A program made the position numbers and the translations under genes. The notes beneath the pieces were generated by a model that was not told the DNA's origin, did not search any database, and saw only the letters and a program-made list of their open reading frames with translations. Shown here one piece after another: positions 10,006-20,483 of a stretch of 59,330 bases of DNA (position 1 is its first letter; every line of letters starts with the position of its first letter). The stretch comes from Staphylococcus sp. GSSP0090 (GTDB lineage Bacteria; Bacillota; Bacilli; Staphylococcales; Staphylococcaceae). The DNA lies in assembly GCF_013391405.1 (NCBI RefSeq), contig NZ_JACBFD010000038.1, positions 1 through 59,330 of the forward strand, read 5' to 3'.

Positions 10006-11322
10006 CTATAATATCATAGCTGCAATAGTTCCAAAAATAATTAATGGTATATTATAAAATACAAAATTGGGTATACATGTATCTCTAATATGATCGTGCT
10101 GTCCATCAACATCTAAGCCTGCAGTCGGTCCGAGCGTCGAATCACTAGCTGGTGAACCTGAGTCACCTAAAGCACTAGCCGTACCTATTAATGCAATCAG
10201 CGCCATCGTACTCAAACCTAATGATTCTCCTAGTGGCACAAATAGCGTGGCAATGATAGGGATGGTCGCAAATGAAGATCCAATACCTAATGTAACCACT
10301 AACCCAATTATATACATCACAATAATACTCAATAATTTATTTTCTCCAATAATGCCACTTAGACTTTCTACTAATTTACTGATGTCTCCTGTTTCGTTCA
10401 TTACACCTGCAAAGCCATTCGCAGATAGTATAACTACGCCAATAAATGACATGATTTTGATGCCATCAACAAACTGTTTATCTAATTCTGTCCATTTATA
10501 AGCTCTTGAAATAAAGAATACAAGTACACCTGCGAGTGCTCCAAATATCATTGAATCTGTAACAAGTTGTACGAAAAAAGTAGCTAAAATGGAAATCACA
10601 GTTACAATCAATACATATGGTTTGATGACAATTGCCTCATTATTTTTAATTTCTTCATGTTGTGTATATTTTCTTGGCTTTCTATAATAATAAATACCTA
10701 AAATCAACCCAACAATATAACCTAAAGATGGTATAAGCATCGCTTTCCAAATCATTCCCATTTCAATTGGATGATGTGCTTTTGTAAATCCATTTTGAAT
10801 AATTTGGTGGAAAATTTGACCAAAACCAAAAGGTAATAAAACATATGGCCAACATAAACCAAAACCAATGATGATTGCAATTTGACGTCTATCTACGTTC
10901 AATTCATTAAACAAACTAATTAATGGAGGTATGACAATTGGAATAAATGCAATATGTACAGGAATTAAATTCTGACTCATGATACTCATGATCAACAAAG
11001 CAATAATAATGATTACTTTCACTTTAATACGTGACATTTTACTATTTTCTGCATGTATACCGTCTATGATTTTATTTACTAAATAATCAGTAATGCCACT
11101 ATAAGAAATCAGTGCTGCAAATCCTCCTAGCAATGCATAACTAAGTGCAACCTCTGCACCATCTACGATATTTTTACCAAATACGGATACAATTTCAGAA
11201 ACACTCATACCCGCTATTAATCCTCCTACAAGTGCACTGACGAACAAACTAATGACTACATTCAATCTACATAAACATAATACAATCATCAGTACAACTG
11301 CGATTACTACTGCATTTATCAC
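10006..11322 (-). CDS. Na+/H+ antiporter family membrane protein (YuiF/NhaC-like)
   Basis: The protein has 438 aa and 11-12 membrane helices, with a duplicated organisation typical of the NhaC/ion transporter superfamily. Signatures are MSQNLIPVHIAFIPIVIPP near 112-130 and ASALGDSGSPASDSTLGPTA near 380-399, which contains the conserved polar GDSGSPASDS loop. The exchanged ion or amino acid is not shown. The start is GTG 11320-11322, nine bases after AAAGGAG, giving MINAVVIAVVLM like its S. aureus counterpart; an upstream ATG-like start would cover the ribosome binding site. It is probably cotranscribed with the downstream thioesterase. Confidence 0.85.
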   Translation of the reverse strand: MINAVVIAVVLMIVLCLCRLNVVISLFVSALVGGLIAGMSVSEIVSVFGKNIVDGAEVALSYALLGGFAALISYSGITDYLVNKIIDGIHAENSKMSRIKVKVIIIIALLIMSIMSQNLIPVHIAFIPIVIPPLISLFNELNVDRRQIAIIIGFGLCWPYVLLPFGFGQIFHQIIQNGFTKAHHPIEMGMIWKAMLIPSLGYIVGLILGIYYYRKPRKYTQHEEIKNNEAIVIKPYVLIVTVISILATFFVQLVTDSMIFGALAGVLVFFISRAYKWTELDKQFVDGIKIMSFIGVVILSANGFAGVMNETGDISKLVESLSGIIGENKLLSIIVMYIIGLVVTLGIGSSFATIPIIATLFVPLGESLGLSTMALIALIGTASALGDSGSPASDSTLGPTAGLDVDGQHDHIRDTCIPNFVFYNIPLIIFGTIAAMIL

Positions 11323-11569
11323 AAAGCATAACTCCTTTATCACGTTATCGAACTAAAGCATTATGTGATTTATAATATCAATAACGTTCGTACTTGTCAA
11401 ACACATTATTAACTATTGATTTTCTCATACAAGAACAATTTAAAGTTCATTTATAAATCTATCTTATAATAGTCTTTTATAGTCATTAATTGCCAAAAAA
11501 TGGACAACAATGAATATAAACTACATCATGTTGCCCAATGTTCGTCTTATTAAAATGTTACAAATCTTA

Positions 11570-13051
11570 CTATTTTAGATGACGCAACCATTCCACTATA
11601 GTAGGCACAAGGTATCCTGTTGGACCTTTAGGACCTTTATGTGTATGCTTATTTGTCGTTGCTGGTCCAGCAATATCAAAATGCATATGTGGTGTTTCAC
11701 CCGCAAAATGATTAATAAATGTTGCCGCAAATAATGCTTTTCCTTGTCCATTCGTATGGTTAACAAGATCCGCAATATCACTATTTCTAATTAATTGTTG
11801 CTCTGTTGACGTCATTGGTAATTCAAAAACGAATTCATCCATTTTACGCGCGCAGTTTAATACATATTGTAATGCTTCGTCAGCATTGTTATTAAACACA
11901 GCAGCTTTATCATCGCCTAATGCCGCTACTGCAGCTCCAGTTAATGTTGCAAAATCAAGAATCAACTTAGGTTGAAATTGATTTGCATAAAATACTGCAT
12001 CACCTAATACTAGACGCCCTTCCGCATCCGTATTTAATACTTCAACTGATTCTCCACTTAAAGCTGTATATACATCATCTGGTTTCATTGCTTCTTCATT
12101 AACCATATTTTCAGCAGCAGCAATTACACCAACAATATTAATTTTTAATTCAAGTTTGCGTGCTGCTTCTATCATGGCTACTACATTTGCTGAACCACAC
12201 ATGTCATATTTCATAGTTTGCATGCCTAATTTTGATTTAATAGAATAACCACCAGAATCATATGTGATGCCCTTACCTACCAATGCAATCGGAGCCTCAT
12301 TTACGTCACCACCGTTATATGACAATGTAATAACTCTAGGACCATGTTTAGAACCTTTTCCAACTGCATGTATTAAGCCAAAACCTTCTTCTTGAAGTGT
12401 TCTGCTATCTTTTATATCAACACTTACCTGAGTATCATTGAAATGCTTTTGAATCATTTCAGCATAAAAACTTGGCGTCAATATATTAGGTGGTATATTA
12501 CTATAATCTCTAGCCAAATTAATCGCTGATGCAATAGCTTGTCCCTGTTCAATCGCAGTTGCAATGTCGTCTTCTTCGGAAGTAGTGATATCTAAATCGA
12601 TTTGATATGGTATAGATTTATCGGTTTTATAATTATCAAATTCATAAATCGACTGAATACTTTGTTGTCCTAATATTTCAGCAATTGCTTCTCTCGATAA
12701 CTCATGCGCTTGAAATGTATCAAACAAGAATGAAACATGGCTAATTCTGTTTTTCTTTAAATATTGAAATAAATGACCAAATGCTTTTAAGTAATCACTG
12801 TGATTGGTTGATTTGACATTACCTAATCCAACTGTAATTAATTTTACAAATTGATCATTTAAATTGATCATTGTTGTAGAAATAGAACCGATATTTGTAC
12901 TTATCATTTGATGTTGTTTTAATGTTTTAAGCTTATCATTGATATTTTCATTTGCAATTTCCACTGTCTCTAATTGATTTAAATGCTCAGGTACGCCAAC
13001 AATTAGCGTATCCGTTTCATTATCTTGATGGTGATTTATATTAATATGCAT
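11570..13051 (-). CDS. Leucyl aminopeptidase, M17 family
   Basis: This cytosolic metallo-exopeptidase of 493 aa removes N-terminal residues from peptides. The C-terminal catalytic domain has all expected metal ligands and catalytic residues: [15 protein letters not shown] (K260, D265), the [10 protein letters not shown] segment (D283) and NTDAEGRL (D342, E344, R346). The N-terminal domain, about 1-160, is the less conserved macro-like part. ATG 13049-13051 is preceded by GAGAGG. It is a single gene bounded by 223- and 247-bp spacers. Confidence 0.92.
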   Translation of the reverse strand: MHININHHQDNETDTLIVGVPEHLNQLETVEIANENINDKLKTLKQHQMISTNIGSISTTMINLNDQFVKLITVGLGNVKSTNHSDYLKAFGHLFQYLKKNRISHVSFLFDTFQAHELSREAIAEILGQQSIQSIYEFDNYKTDKSIPYQIDLDITTSEEDDIATAIEQGQAIASAINLARDYSNIPPNILTPSFYAEMIQKHFNDTQVSVDIKDSRTLQEEGFGLIHAVGKGSKHGPRVITLSYNGGDVNEAPIALVGKGITYDSGGYSIKSKLGMQTMKYDMCGSANVVAMIEAARKLELKINIVGVIAAAENMVNEEAMKPDDVYTALSGESVEVLNTDAEGRLVLGDAVFYANQFQPKLILDFATLTGAAVAALGDDKAAVFNNNADEALQYVLNCARKMDEFVFELPMTSTEQQLIRNSDIADLVNHTNGQGKALFAATFINHFAGETPHMHFDIAGPATTNKHTHKGPKGPTGYLVPTIVEWLRHLK

Positions 13052-13168
13052 AATAACCTCTCCCCTTGTCTACTTATTCATATATATTTAAAATATTTGT
13101 TTTCTGTAGATTTAAAAAAGAATGAAACAATCATTATATTTTTCTAATAGTATTTGCTTATGTAAGCC

Positions 13169-13224
13169 AAATAAACATACCCATATGTTTATTTAGGCCG
13201 GAACATATTGTTATGTCCCGGCCT
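13169..13224 (-). terminator. Two back-to-back hairpins after ndh
   Basis: A GC-rich stem (13195-13207 with 13212-13224, one G-U) directly abuts an AT-rich stem (13169-13179 with 13184-13194), with no base between them. Reading from ndh, the GC-rich hairpin comes first. Termination is likely although the T-tract is weak. Confidence 0.6.
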
Positions 13225-13274
13225 CGTTACATCTCATAGAACACATTTAAAAGCATGTGTCATGGATTGATTTA

Positions 13275-14483
13275 TTAAAATTTACCTTTTTTAAATGCTA
13301 AACCAATACCGCCAAGTTTAAATACTGCACGCGTATCGATGACTTTCTTCATAAAGGCAGCTTTTTTACCTTGAATATCTCTACCATAAACAACACCAAC
13401 GCCATCATGAGCGCCTAATGAACATACTGTACCACGATCAACATAATCAAATTCACTAGTAGGTTGACCTTCTAAAATATTTTTAACATTTTTAGCAGTG
13501 TGTTCACCTTGTTGCATAGCAATTTGTGCTGTTGTTGGTAATGGACGTTCTTCACCTGCAGGAATAAATGCAGAACAATCACCAATAACGAAGATATCAT
13601 CATATCCTTCAATTGTTAAATCTTGTTTAGTGACAATACGTCCACGTTTAACGCCTTCAAATGATTCTTCCATTAATTTGCTACCACGCACACCAGCAGC
13701 CCATACTGCTGTATTTGCTTCTAATTGTTGTTCTTCATCATTTACTTTTACTACGAAACCTTTTTCGTTAGCAGCAACGATTGGTGTACCAATTTTGAAT
13801 TCTACACCTTTGTTTTCTAAATAACTTACTGCATGATTAACTAATTCATCAGAGAACATTGGTAACATTTTTGGTGCAGCTTCAACGCAAGTAATTTTAA
13901 CTTTGCTTTGTTCCACACCATATTTGTTACATAGTTCAGGAATACGATCTGTTAATTCACCTAAGAATTCCACACCAGTAAATCCAGCACCACCAACAAT
14001 AATTGCTAAATCTTTATCATCTTTTTGTTTTGAAGATGCATAGTTAGCAAACTTGTCTTCAATATGACGAGATAATTTACGTGCAGTTAATACGTTTTCA
14101 ATTTGGAAAGCATAATCTTTCATACCTTTGATACCAAATGTTTCACTTTCAAAACCTAATGAAACGACTAAAATATCAAAATCAAAGATTCCAGCATCAG
14201 TTTCAACTTTTTTAGCATTGCGATCAATTTTAGTTACTTCTGCTTTTACAAAGTTAACTTTGTCTTTGTTCACAACACTTTCAACTGGATATAGTAAATC
14301 TTCATAGCTAATCGTACCAGCTGAAGCTTCATGTAACCAAGTTGCTTCATAGTGGTAATCATTTTTATTAATTAATGTAATCTCAGCCTCATCTGCTGAA
14401 ATTTGCTTTTGTAATTTTGTAATAGTTTGTAAACCAGCGTAACCAGCGCCTAGAACTAATACTTTTTTACGATCTTGAGCCAT
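13275..14483 (-). CDS. ndh: Type II NADH dehydrogenase (NDH-2)
   Basis: This peripheral membrane flavoprotein of 402 aa passes electrons from NADH to menaquinone without pumping protons. It shows the FAD-binding GAGYAGLQ near 12-19, the NADH-binding [14 protein letters not shown] near 163-176, the [14 protein letters not shown] contact near 294-304, the quinone-site stretch [12 protein letters not shown] and an amphipathic C-terminal membrane anchor. The start is ATG 14481-14483 (MAQDRKK), six bases after AGGTG; the GTG nine bases upstream lies in that box. It is the main aerobic NADH entry point in staphylococci, which lack complex I. Confidence 0.96.
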   Translation of the reverse strand: MAQDRKKVLVLGAGYAGLQTITKLQKQISADEAEITLINKNDYHYEATWLHEASAGTISYEDLLYPVESVVNKDKVNFVKAEVTKIDRNAKKVETDAGIFDFDILVVSLGFESETFGIKGMKDYAFQIENVLTARKLSRHIEDKFANYASSKQKDDKDLAIIVGGAGFTGVEFLGELTDRIPELCNKYGVEQSKVKITCVEAAPKMLPMFSDELVNHAVSYLENKGVEFKIGTPIVAANEKGFVVKVNDEEQQLEANTAVWAAGVRGSKLMEESFEGVKRGRIVTKQDLTIEGYDDIFVIGDCSAFIPAGEERPLPTTAQIAMQQGEHTAKNVKNILEGQPTSEFDYVDRGTVCSLGAHDGVGVVYGRDIQGKKAAFMKKVIDTRAVFKLGGIGLAFKKGKF

Positions 14484-14655
14484 TTCATTCACCTAAGCTT
14501 TCATAATTTTTTTGTTGCTATCGTCTTTTATTTACCCAATCTTTAAAAAGTAATTCACAAAAAAGACAATTTTCATCCAATATCAATTTTATAGTTTTTA
14601 TTGCTGATTTTCAAGCGCTAACGACCATATTGTTTATTTTTTCACATAAACGTAT

Positions 14656-14708
14656 AAAAGACTATAGTTTACACTGATTGTTAAAGTGCACTATAGTCTT
14701 TTTTTTAA
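14656..14708 (-). terminator. Terminator after the A-type carrier gene
   Basis: A 13-bp stem (14656-14668 with 14690-14702) carries an inner AGTG/CACT extension. There is an 8-T run on the plus side and CTTTTATA on the minus side. Confidence 0.75.
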
Positions 14709-14717
14709 TGATTTGAA

Positions 14718-15077
14718 TTAGCAATCTTCAGGAGAGCCAGCTACTTTAGCTGTTCTAAACGAACTACCGCAACCACATGCTGCAATTGCATTAGGGTTGT
14801 CAATTTGGAAGCCGCCACCCATTAAAGATTGTTTAAAATCAATTGTCGTGCCATCTAACACTGGCTTATCATACTTATCAACCAGTACTTTCAAGCCATA
14901 AAATTCAAATATTTCATCGTTCTCACCAGGTTCTTCTTCAGCTGACATGCCGTATGTTAGTCCTGTACAGCCGCCACCATTTACCTTCACTTTTAAATAG
15001 CCATCTGGCATATCATTTTGTTGTAGCATATCTTTAACTTCATAAGCAGCTGACTCTGTCATATTAATAACTGTCAT
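14718..15077 (-). CDS. HesB/IscA (A-type) iron-sulfur carrier
   Basis: The protein has 119 aa and is one HesB/YadR/YfhF domain. The three cysteines of A-type carriers are present: C37 in NGGGCTGLTYGM and the CGCGSSF pair near 101-103. Such proteins carry Fe-S clusters (or Fe) from the Suf machinery to target enzymes. ATG 15077 has AGGAGG upstream. It lies 12 bp after the YuzB gene in the same orientation, so the two likely form an operon, close to NDH-2, YuzD and Nfu. Confidence 0.88.
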   Translation of the reverse strand: MTVINMTESAAYEVKDMLQQNDMPDGYLKVKVNGGGCTGLTYGMSAEEEPGENDEIFEFYGLKVLVDKYDKPVLDGTTIDFKQSLMGGGFQIDNPNAIAACGCGSSFRTAKVAGSPEDC

Positions 15078-15089
15078 AACAATTACCTC

Positions 15090-15326
15090 CTAAAAAATCC
15101 ATGTTTCTTCTATATGTGCATATATTTTTTGTAATAAATCATCTGGAGATTCACCTTCAACGATATCACCATTCACTAATGCATACAAGCCGCTAGAACA
15201 TATACCACAATTTTGTAAACATCCATATTCTAAAACATCTATGCCTGGATCATTTTCAAGCTGATTGTATACATAGTCTCCGCCCTTCGCTAAATTCGAA
15301 ATGCAGAACTCAACTATTGGATTCAT
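15090..15326 (-). CDS. YuzB family protein (DUF1450)
   Basis: This small cytoplasmic protein of 78 aa has a conserved cysteine pattern (FCISN near 7-11, then [14 protein letters not shown] near 34-47) resembling a thioredoxin-like ferredoxin fold or metal site. The function is unknown. I set the start at ATG 15324-15326 (MNPIVEF), with GAGGGTG seven bases upstream; five further in-frame residues before it are not family-like. An extended -10 (TGT-TATAAT, 15359-15367 on the minus strand) is probably the promoter for this gene and the A-type carrier. Confidence 0.85.
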   Translation of the reverse strand: MNPIVEFCISNLAKGGDYVYNQLENDPGIDVLEYGCLQNCGICSSGLYALVNGDIVEGESPDDLLQKIYAHIEETWIF

Positions 15327-15744
15327 ATTACACCCTCTCATTAATTATCAGTTAGACAATTATAACAAAAACACTAGTGTGATATCTACATACTAGCTTA
15401 CAGAAATTTTGATTAGGTGTGGTATGAACAACTACGTAGCGTTTTATAAATTTATTACAATCCTAAACTACCTCAAATCCATTAAATTTCATACGTAATA
15501 TTTACTTATCTAAAATATTTGATATGCAAATTAGAATGCGTCTACTTTATTTGTAGTAGTAAACAAAAAAGCATATAATATATTTAAGTAAGCTGATTAT
15601 AGAAAATTGGTATATCGATGCAGAATGAAACATAATTTTAATCACATTTTATTTACATTAAAGAACAACGGACATGTTCTATAGCGTTTAAAATTTTATT
15701 ATTCTTTTCTGCTCAATACAATTTTTATTAGAGGGGTATCACAA
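15327..15744. other. Intergenic region between yuzB and the YutJ-like gene
   Basis: This divergent promoter region holds an extended -10 for yuzB near 15359-15367 (minus). A TTGTAG-18 bp-TATAAT pair at 15550-15579 (plus) may drive the YutJ-like gene with a leader of about 160 nt. I see no ORF in it. Confidence 0.45.
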
Positions 15745-16809
15745 ATGAAAAACTTAGTATTATTAGGTGGTGGCTATGGTAATATGCGTATCATGTCTCA
15801 TATTTTACCATCAGCGCTTCCGGAGAATTATTCAATTACATTAATTGATCGCATGCCATACCATGGTTTAAAGCCAGAATTTTATGAATTAGCTGCGGGA
15901 ACAAAATCTGATAAAGATATCCGCATGAGTTTTCCTGATTCAGATAAAATCAATAATGTTTATGGTGAAATTACTGACATTAATTTAGATGACCAAATCG
16001 TATCTGTAGGGCATACGAAGGTGGATTATGATGAACTTGTTATCGGACTAGGTTGCGAGGATAAATATCATAATGTACCAGGTGCAGAAGAATACACACA
16101 TAGTATTCAAACACTTTCTAAATCACGTGAAACTTTCCATCATATTAGCGAACTACCCAATGGTGCTAAAGTAGGTATCGTCGGTGCTGGTTTAAGCGGT
16201 ATCGAATTGGCTAGTGAATTACGTGAAAGTCGCAATGATTTGCAAATTTTCTTATATGATAGAGGAGAACGTATTTTACGTCGCTTCCCGGAAAAATTAA
16301 GTAAATATATTGAAAAGTGGTTCAAAAAACATGATGTTACGGTTGTTCCAAACTCTGATATCAACCGAGTCGAACCTGGTTGTATTTATAATAATGATGT
16401 ACCGGAAGAACTTGATTTGATTGTGTGGACTGCAGGTATCCAACCAGTAGAATTAGTCAGAAACCTACCAATTGATATTAGTAAAGGCGGACGCGTCATT
16501 TTAAACCAATATCATCAGGTACCTACTTACAAAAATGTTTTCGTGGTCGGTGATTGTGCAGATTTACCTCATGCACCAAGCGCACAATTAGCAGAAGCTC
16601 AGGGTGACCAAATTGCTGATGTCATGAAGTTACAATGGCAAAACAAACCGCTTCCTGAAAAAATGCCAGAAATTAAAATTCAAGGTTTCCTAGGTTCACT
16701 GGGTGATAAGAAAGGTTTCGCCTATATCATGGACCGTACCGTTACGGGTCGACTAGCATCTATTCTAAAATCAGGAGTTCTATGGATGTATAAATACCAT
16801 AACGGTTAA
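15745..16809 (+). CDS. NAD(P)/FAD-dependent oxidoreductase, NDH-2-like (YutJ family)
   Basis: This protein of 354 aa belongs to the pyridine nucleotide-disulfide oxidoreductase fold. It has LLGGGYGNMR near 5-14 (FAD), VGIVGAGLSGIELASELRES near 142-161 (NAD(P)), IVWTAGI near 226-232 and VFVVGDCADLPHAPSAQLAEAQ near 261-282. It resembles NDH-2 but is shorter, and the reaction is not proven. RBS GAGGGG precedes ATG 15745. In Bacillales it also sits beside yuzB, yuzD and nfu (yutI), which suggests a link to Fe-S or thiol metabolism; that is inference. Confidence 0.87.
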   Translation: MKNLVLLGGGYGNMRIMSHILPSALPENYSITLIDRMPYHGLKPEFYELAAGTKSDKDIRMSFPDSDKINNVYGEITDINLDDQIVSVGHTKVDYDELVIGLGCEDKYHNVPGAEEYTHSIQTLSKSRETFHHISELPNGAKVGIVGAGLSGIELASELRESRNDLQIFLYDRGERILRRFPEKLSKYIEKWFKKHDVTVVPNSDINRVEPGCIYNNDVPEELDLIVWTAGIQPVELVRNLPIDISKGGRVILNQYHQVPTYKNVFVVGDCADLPHAPSAQLAEAQGDQIADVMKLQWQNKPLPEKMPEIKIQGFLGSLGDKKGFAYIMDRTVTGRLASILKSGVLWMYKYHNG

Positions 16810-16827
16810 CACGAAATGAAATATCAA

Positions 16828-16858
16828 ACGAAACCGTCTATTTTGGTTTCGTCTTTTC
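16828..16858 (+). terminator. Terminator of the YutJ-like gene
   Basis: An 8-bp stem ACGAAACC (16828-16835) with GGTTTCGT (16845-16852) is followed by CTTTTC. Confidence 0.7.
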
Positions 16859-16903
16859 ATCAAATATCCTATTAATGAATGATATGAATTGTAAACTTAT
16901 AAC

Positions 16904-16962
16904 AAAAATGAAGGCGCCTAGGTTTCATCATCGAATGACCTAGACGCCTTCATTTTTTTATT
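16904..16962 (-). terminator. Terminator of yuzD (probably bidirectional)
   Basis: A long stem of about 20 bp with one mismatch (16904-16923 with 16938-16957) is flanked by A5 and T7 runs, so it can stop both convergent genes. Confidence 0.85.
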
Positions 16963-17274
16963 TTAATGTTGTTCCATAAATTTTGTAATATCTTTTAATT
17001 GAACATAGCCATCTGAAACATACTCATCGTTCATCGTAACCAGAGGATAAAATAATTCATCCTCTTGTATGCGTTCAATATATTGCTGATCATGGTCTGT
17101 TAAATTTTCTACATCTTTTTCTATATCAATATACGTAAATTCAAATTGTTTGTCCGGATATTTACGCTTTAGTAATGGCTGTAACCAGTCAAATGTATTA
17201 CGAGATGTTGGTGCGTTGACGCAACTTGCACATACCACATCAGCACCATAAACAACGACACTCACTTTATCCAT
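16963..17274 (-). CDS. YuzD family protein (DUF1462), thioredoxin-like
   Basis: This cytoplasmic protein of 103 aa has a thioredoxin-like fold in its family. A CASC motif (VVCASCVNAPTS, residues 14-25) takes the place of the usual active-site CxxC. The function is unknown. ATG 17272-17274 is preceded by GGGGAGAA. It is divergent from nfu: the sequence around 17325-17332 (ATTATAAT) supplies a -10 hexamer in each direction, so the two are probably expressed from overlapping promoters. Confidence 0.85.
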   Translation of the reverse strand: MDKVSVVVYGADVVCASCVNAPTSRNTFDWLQPLLKRKYPDKQFEFTYIDIEKDVENLTDHDQQYIERIQEDELFYPLVTMNDEYVSDGYVQLKDITKFMEQH

Positions 17275-17381
17275 ATATCTTTCTCCCCTTTTGTTTTGAT
17301 TTATAGATTTTTCCCTACTTTTCTATTATAATAAAAAGATAAGTAGAAAATGAAATAATTTACTTGAAAGGAGGCATATTT

Positions 17382-17624
17382 ATGCCAACTGAAAACGTAA
17401 CAATGTTTGATCAAGTAGCGGAAGTTATCGAAAAACTACGTCCCTTCCTATTACGCGATGGCGGTGACTGTTCACTTGTAGATGTAGAAGATGGTATTGT
17501 TAAATTACAATTACATGGTGCATGTGGGACATGCCCAAGTTCAACAATCACATTAAAAGCAGGTATCGAACGTGCTTTGCATGAAGAAGTACCAGGAGTA
17601 ATCGAAGTAGAACAAGTATTCTAA
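17382..17624 (+). CDS. nfu: NifU-like scaffold/carrier protein Nfu
   Basis: The protein has 80 aa and consists only of a NifU C-terminal domain. It has the cluster-binding CxxC in GACGTCPSS (C48, C51) and the [14 protein letters not shown] motif near 20-33. Staphylococcal Nfu delivers Fe-S clusters made by Suf to apoproteins such as aconitase. AAAGGAGG (17367-17374) lies seven bases before ATG 17382; an earlier in-frame start at 17364 would overlap that box. Confidence 0.93.
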   Translation: MPTENVTMFDQVAEVIEKLRPFLLRDGGDCSLVDVEDGIVKLQLHGACGTCPSSTITLKAGIERALHEEVPGVIEVEQVF

Positions 17625-17685
17625 TTGATAGATTTACTATATATATAATAACATCAAAAAATTGAATGGCTTTCGAACACTTTAT

Positions 17686-17726
17686 AACCTAGCACAGTAA
17701 GACAGTGTGCTAGGTTCTTTCTTTGT
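17686..17726 (+). terminator. Terminator of nfu
   Basis: A perfect 11-bp stem (17686-17696 with 17706-17716, 9-nt loop) is followed by CTTTCTTTG. Confidence 0.82.
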
Positions 17727-17799
17727 GTTAATTTATCTTCATCAAATTGATTTTAAATGTACCCTATATGATGATATCCCAAATGTTATCTGCTTTTCA

Positions 17800-17854
17800 C
17801 CCATTATAAAATCCTTTCAAAAAATCACATAAACAGTGAACTTTGAAAGGATTT
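17800..17854 (-). terminator. Terminator of the dlt operon
   Basis: A perfect 13-bp stem (17809-17821 with 17842-17854) lies just after the dltD stop, with a moderate T-rich tail on the minus strand. Confidence 0.75.
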
Positions 17855-17867
17855 CAAATGCTAAATA

Positions 17868-19016
17868 TTATTTTTTATGCATATGTTGCTCTATGCGTTC
17901 AGCGATGTAAACCCAGCCTTTCCAGCCAATATGTACCGCATCACTTACCACATAAGGTTCATAATCTTTATCCGTCATATTATAAGTATGACCGCCATGA
18001 CTGCGAATCGTATTGTCAATCTTGTCATATATTTTTTGACGTCTCTCTTGTTTAATTCCGATGTGGTCATACCATTTACCATTGGAAGGTATGATAACGT
18101 ATTCGACATCTGCTCCACCTTCACGTAACGTGTCTACCAGTAATTTTAAATCGTTAAATTCAGGAGAATTTTGTCTAAATTCATGGTTTCGATTGATTTT
18201 ACGTTTATGTTGTTTGATTAAATCCCAATATTCATCCCGAATACCAAATTGATTTGACTTCGTGCGCGCTTCACCATAGGATTCTGCTGATGACGCAATG
18301 TCATGCCAAGCATTATTCTTTTGTGTAACAGTATCCATGTGTGATACGGGCGATGTTCTTAAAGGATATATTCCCTTAATTGCTTCAATTTTTTTCAATT
18401 GATTATCTTGAAAATTAGAAAGATATTGGCTTTCTTTTGGTATGTGACCTGCTGCTACTTTTTCTAAATAAGGTCTGTTTTCAACATTTTTAAATTGTAA
18501 TAAACGCTTTGCATAACGTTGTTTCAACTCAGGGCTTAATTGCTTTTGATTAAATAATTGATTTAATTGTGCCTTTGAAATACGTGCTTTGAAATTATCA
18601 TGTGTCAAACCATGTTTTGTAAACCATTGTGGTGACACAATAAAGGCCATTTTTCTGCCTCTTAAATTTTCATATTGCGAACCAAGTTCCACAGCATTGA
18701 CTAAATCAGTTGAACCACCAGTGCCAATTAAAAATGGTTTCTTCGGAACATCTTTTCTACCATTTAGTAATAATGCTGGATTAAATGGATCGTCTTTTTC
18801 TAATTCACTTGACCCATAAATAGGATAATATGCATTGGATTGATACATTTTATCTTGTATTAGCGTACCTTTTAATACTTGATCAGTCAGAGCAACACGT
18901 TGCGTAGCTATAGTTTTGGAATTGATTAAACCAGTAAACCAACTCGCTGGCATCAATACAAATATTCCAAAAAGCATAAGACTTACAATGATTGGTATAA
19001 ATGGTTTTAGTTTCAT
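17868..19016 (-). CDS. dltD: D-alanyl-lipoteichoic acid biosynthesis protein DltD
   Basis: This membrane-anchored extracytoplasmic SGNH-like hydrolase of 382 aa is needed for transfer of D-alanine onto lipoteichoic acid. The N-terminal helix at 5-25 anchors it. The nucleophile serine sits in YGSSELE (69-70), and the catalytic Asp/His pair is in [11 protein letters not shown] (D359, H362). It is the last gene of dltXABCD. ATG 19016 overlaps the dltC stop (ATGA), so translation is coupled. D-alanylation lowers negative surface charge and raises resistance to cationic peptides. Confidence 0.95.
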   Translation of the reverse strand: MKLKPFIPIIVSLMLFGIFVLMPASWFTGLINSKTIATQRVALTDQVLKGTLIQDKMYQSNAYYPIYGSSELEKDDPFNPALLLNGRKDVPKKPFLIGTGGSTDLVNAVELGSQYENLRGRKMAFIVSPQWFTKHGLTHDNFKARISKAQLNQLFNQKQLSPELKQRYAKRLLQFKNVENRPYLEKVAAGHIPKESQYLSNFQDNQLKKIEAIKGIYPLRTSPVSHMDTVTQKNNAWHDIASSAESYGEARTKSNQFGIRDEYWDLIKQHKRKINRNHEFRQNSPEFNDLKLLVDTLREGGADVEYVIIPSNGKWYDHIGIKQERRQKIYDKIDNTIRSHGGHTYNMTDKDYEPYVVSDAVHIGWKGWVYIAERIEQHMHKK

Positions 19017-19249
19017 CGTAATTCTTCTAATACCGCTACAATCTTATTAGGTGTCGCCCATTCATCTCTGTCAAAATCCATAATTGAAACTTCGATATCT
19101 AATTTATTTTGAATCTCTAATAATAGTCCTACTGTTTGGAATGAATCAATAATACCTTCTTCGAAAAGCGCTACATCAGGGTTCTCTTTAATCACATTAT
19201 TCTCGGCTACTTCAGTTAATAAATCTAATACTTGATCTCTAAATTCCAT
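19013..19249 (-). CDS. dltC: D-alanyl carrier protein DltC
   Basis: This acyl-carrier-protein-like protein has 78 aa. The phosphopantetheine attachment site is S36 in [12 protein letters not shown]. DltA loads D-alanine on the arm, and DltB and DltD use it at the membrane. The length and the conserved [14 protein letters not shown] stretch are those of DltC. AGGAGG lies upstream of ATG 19249, and there is a 19-bp gap after dltB. Confidence 0.97.
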   Translation of the reverse strand: MEFRDQVLDLLTEVAENNVIKENPDVALFEEGIIDSFQTVGLLLEIQNKLDIEVSIMDFDRDEWATPNKIVAVLEELR

Positions 19250-19268
19250 AATAATTTCCTCCTAATTT

Positions 19269-20483
19269 TTAAAACAATTTCCCAGAAAAGATAAAAAAGC
19301 CAAATGTTACAAAATGGAATGTAACAATAATACTTAGTAGTGTTGTGAATTGATTTGACCATTTTGGCGGATGATTTTTACGCCACTTTTCATAATATCC
19401 ATAACCAATAAATAAGACTGCATGATATAAACCATATAAAATATAATAAACTTCAATACCATGCCAAATACCCATAATTAAAAAGTTTAATGAAAAGGCA
19501 ATATTAGACATCGTGAACTGGTTTTTTAGCAATCTCTTTTTAGACATAAAGAATAAAGCTCTCATATAGATACAATCTCTAAACCAGAACGACAATGACA
19601 TATGCCATCTATTCCAAAAATCTTTAATATTCTTGGCTTTGAAAGGTTGTTTAAAGTTTTGCGGTGTCTGTATACCATAAAAATAACTGAATGCCATAGC
19701 AAATAAGGAATAACCAGCAAAATCAAAAAATAAATATAAACTATAGGCATACATATAAAGCCATTTAGCAGTGAAACTTGTAAAATCCATCATCAGTGGA
19801 TTGATTGCATAAACTTGTATCAAATAGGCAATGATATATTTATATAAAAATCCAAGCATAATATAATGAATGGCTTTATGTAATAAAGCTTGATATTGTT
19901 CACTAGATGGAACCTTAGCTTCATCTTTAACAAAACGTTTGTAACGATCTATAGGCCCTGATGAGATGGTTGGAAAGAACGATATAAATTGAAATACTTT
20001 CGATACTTTAACTTCTTTTATAGAGCCATCTCGTATTTCCATTAAGAGTTGAACACTCTTGAATGTGACATAGGAAATACCTAAAAAACCGATAAATTCA
20101 ATGACTCTATTTTCATGTAATTTTAACTGCGCTGCACCAAACCACGAACTTTGCATTACTTTGACTATCAATAGTGGTAGGATCGACAATACGATAACGA
20201 CAACAAATTTACTGAATGTATTATTTTTTGCACGTGATTTCCAATAAAACATGATAATAGCTACTTGCCAAAGAATATATAACACAAAATTTATTAGCTG
20301 TATGCTTAAAAATGCTTGTCCAAAGAGATGATGTTTTTCTGATGAGAAAATGAGAACAATCATCACTACGGTACTGATACCGTTATAAATTCGATTTCTT
20401 TTTCCAGCTAAACCCATAATGATTACAGGCAATAATACGATGAAAGCGATGAGAAAAAACGTAAATGTGCCATATGGAATCAT
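19269..20483 (-). CDS. dltB: D-alanyl transfer protein DltB (MBOAT)
   Basis: This polytopic membrane O-acyltransferase of the MBOAT family has 404 aa and about 11 helices and re-entrant loops. It moves D-alanine from DltC towards teichoic acid on the outer face. The family histidine is H341 in [14 protein letters not shown], and the [18 protein letters not shown] segment (289-306) is the DltC-binding conserved region. ATG 20483 overlaps the dltA stop by 4 bp. Confidence 0.96.
   Translation of the reverse strand: MIPYGTFTFFLIAFIVLLPVIIMGLAGKRNRIYNGISTVVMIVLIFSSEKHHLFGQAFLSIQLINFVLYILWQVAIIMFYWKSRAKNNTFSKFVVVIVLSILPLLIVKVMQSSWFGAAQLKLHENRVIEFIGFLGISYVTFKSVQLLMEIRDGSIKEVKVSKVFQFISFFPTISSGPIDRYKRFVKDEAKVPSSEQYQALLHKAIHYIMLGFLYKYIIAYLIQVYAINPLMMDFTSFTAKWLYMYAYSLYLFFDFAGYSLFAMAFSYFYGIQTPQNFKQPFKAKNIKDFWNRWHMSLSFWFRDCIYMRALFFMSKKRLLKNQFTMSNIAFSLNFLIMGIWHGIEVYYILYGLYHAVLFIGYGYYEKWRKNHPPKWSNQFTTLLSIIVTFHFVTFGFFIFSGKLF

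Noticed and set aside
14610..14623. cre-like sequence around TCAAGCGCTAACG upstream of ndh
   Set aside because: Only about 11 of 14 positions match, and no clear promoter position relative to ndh could be fixed.
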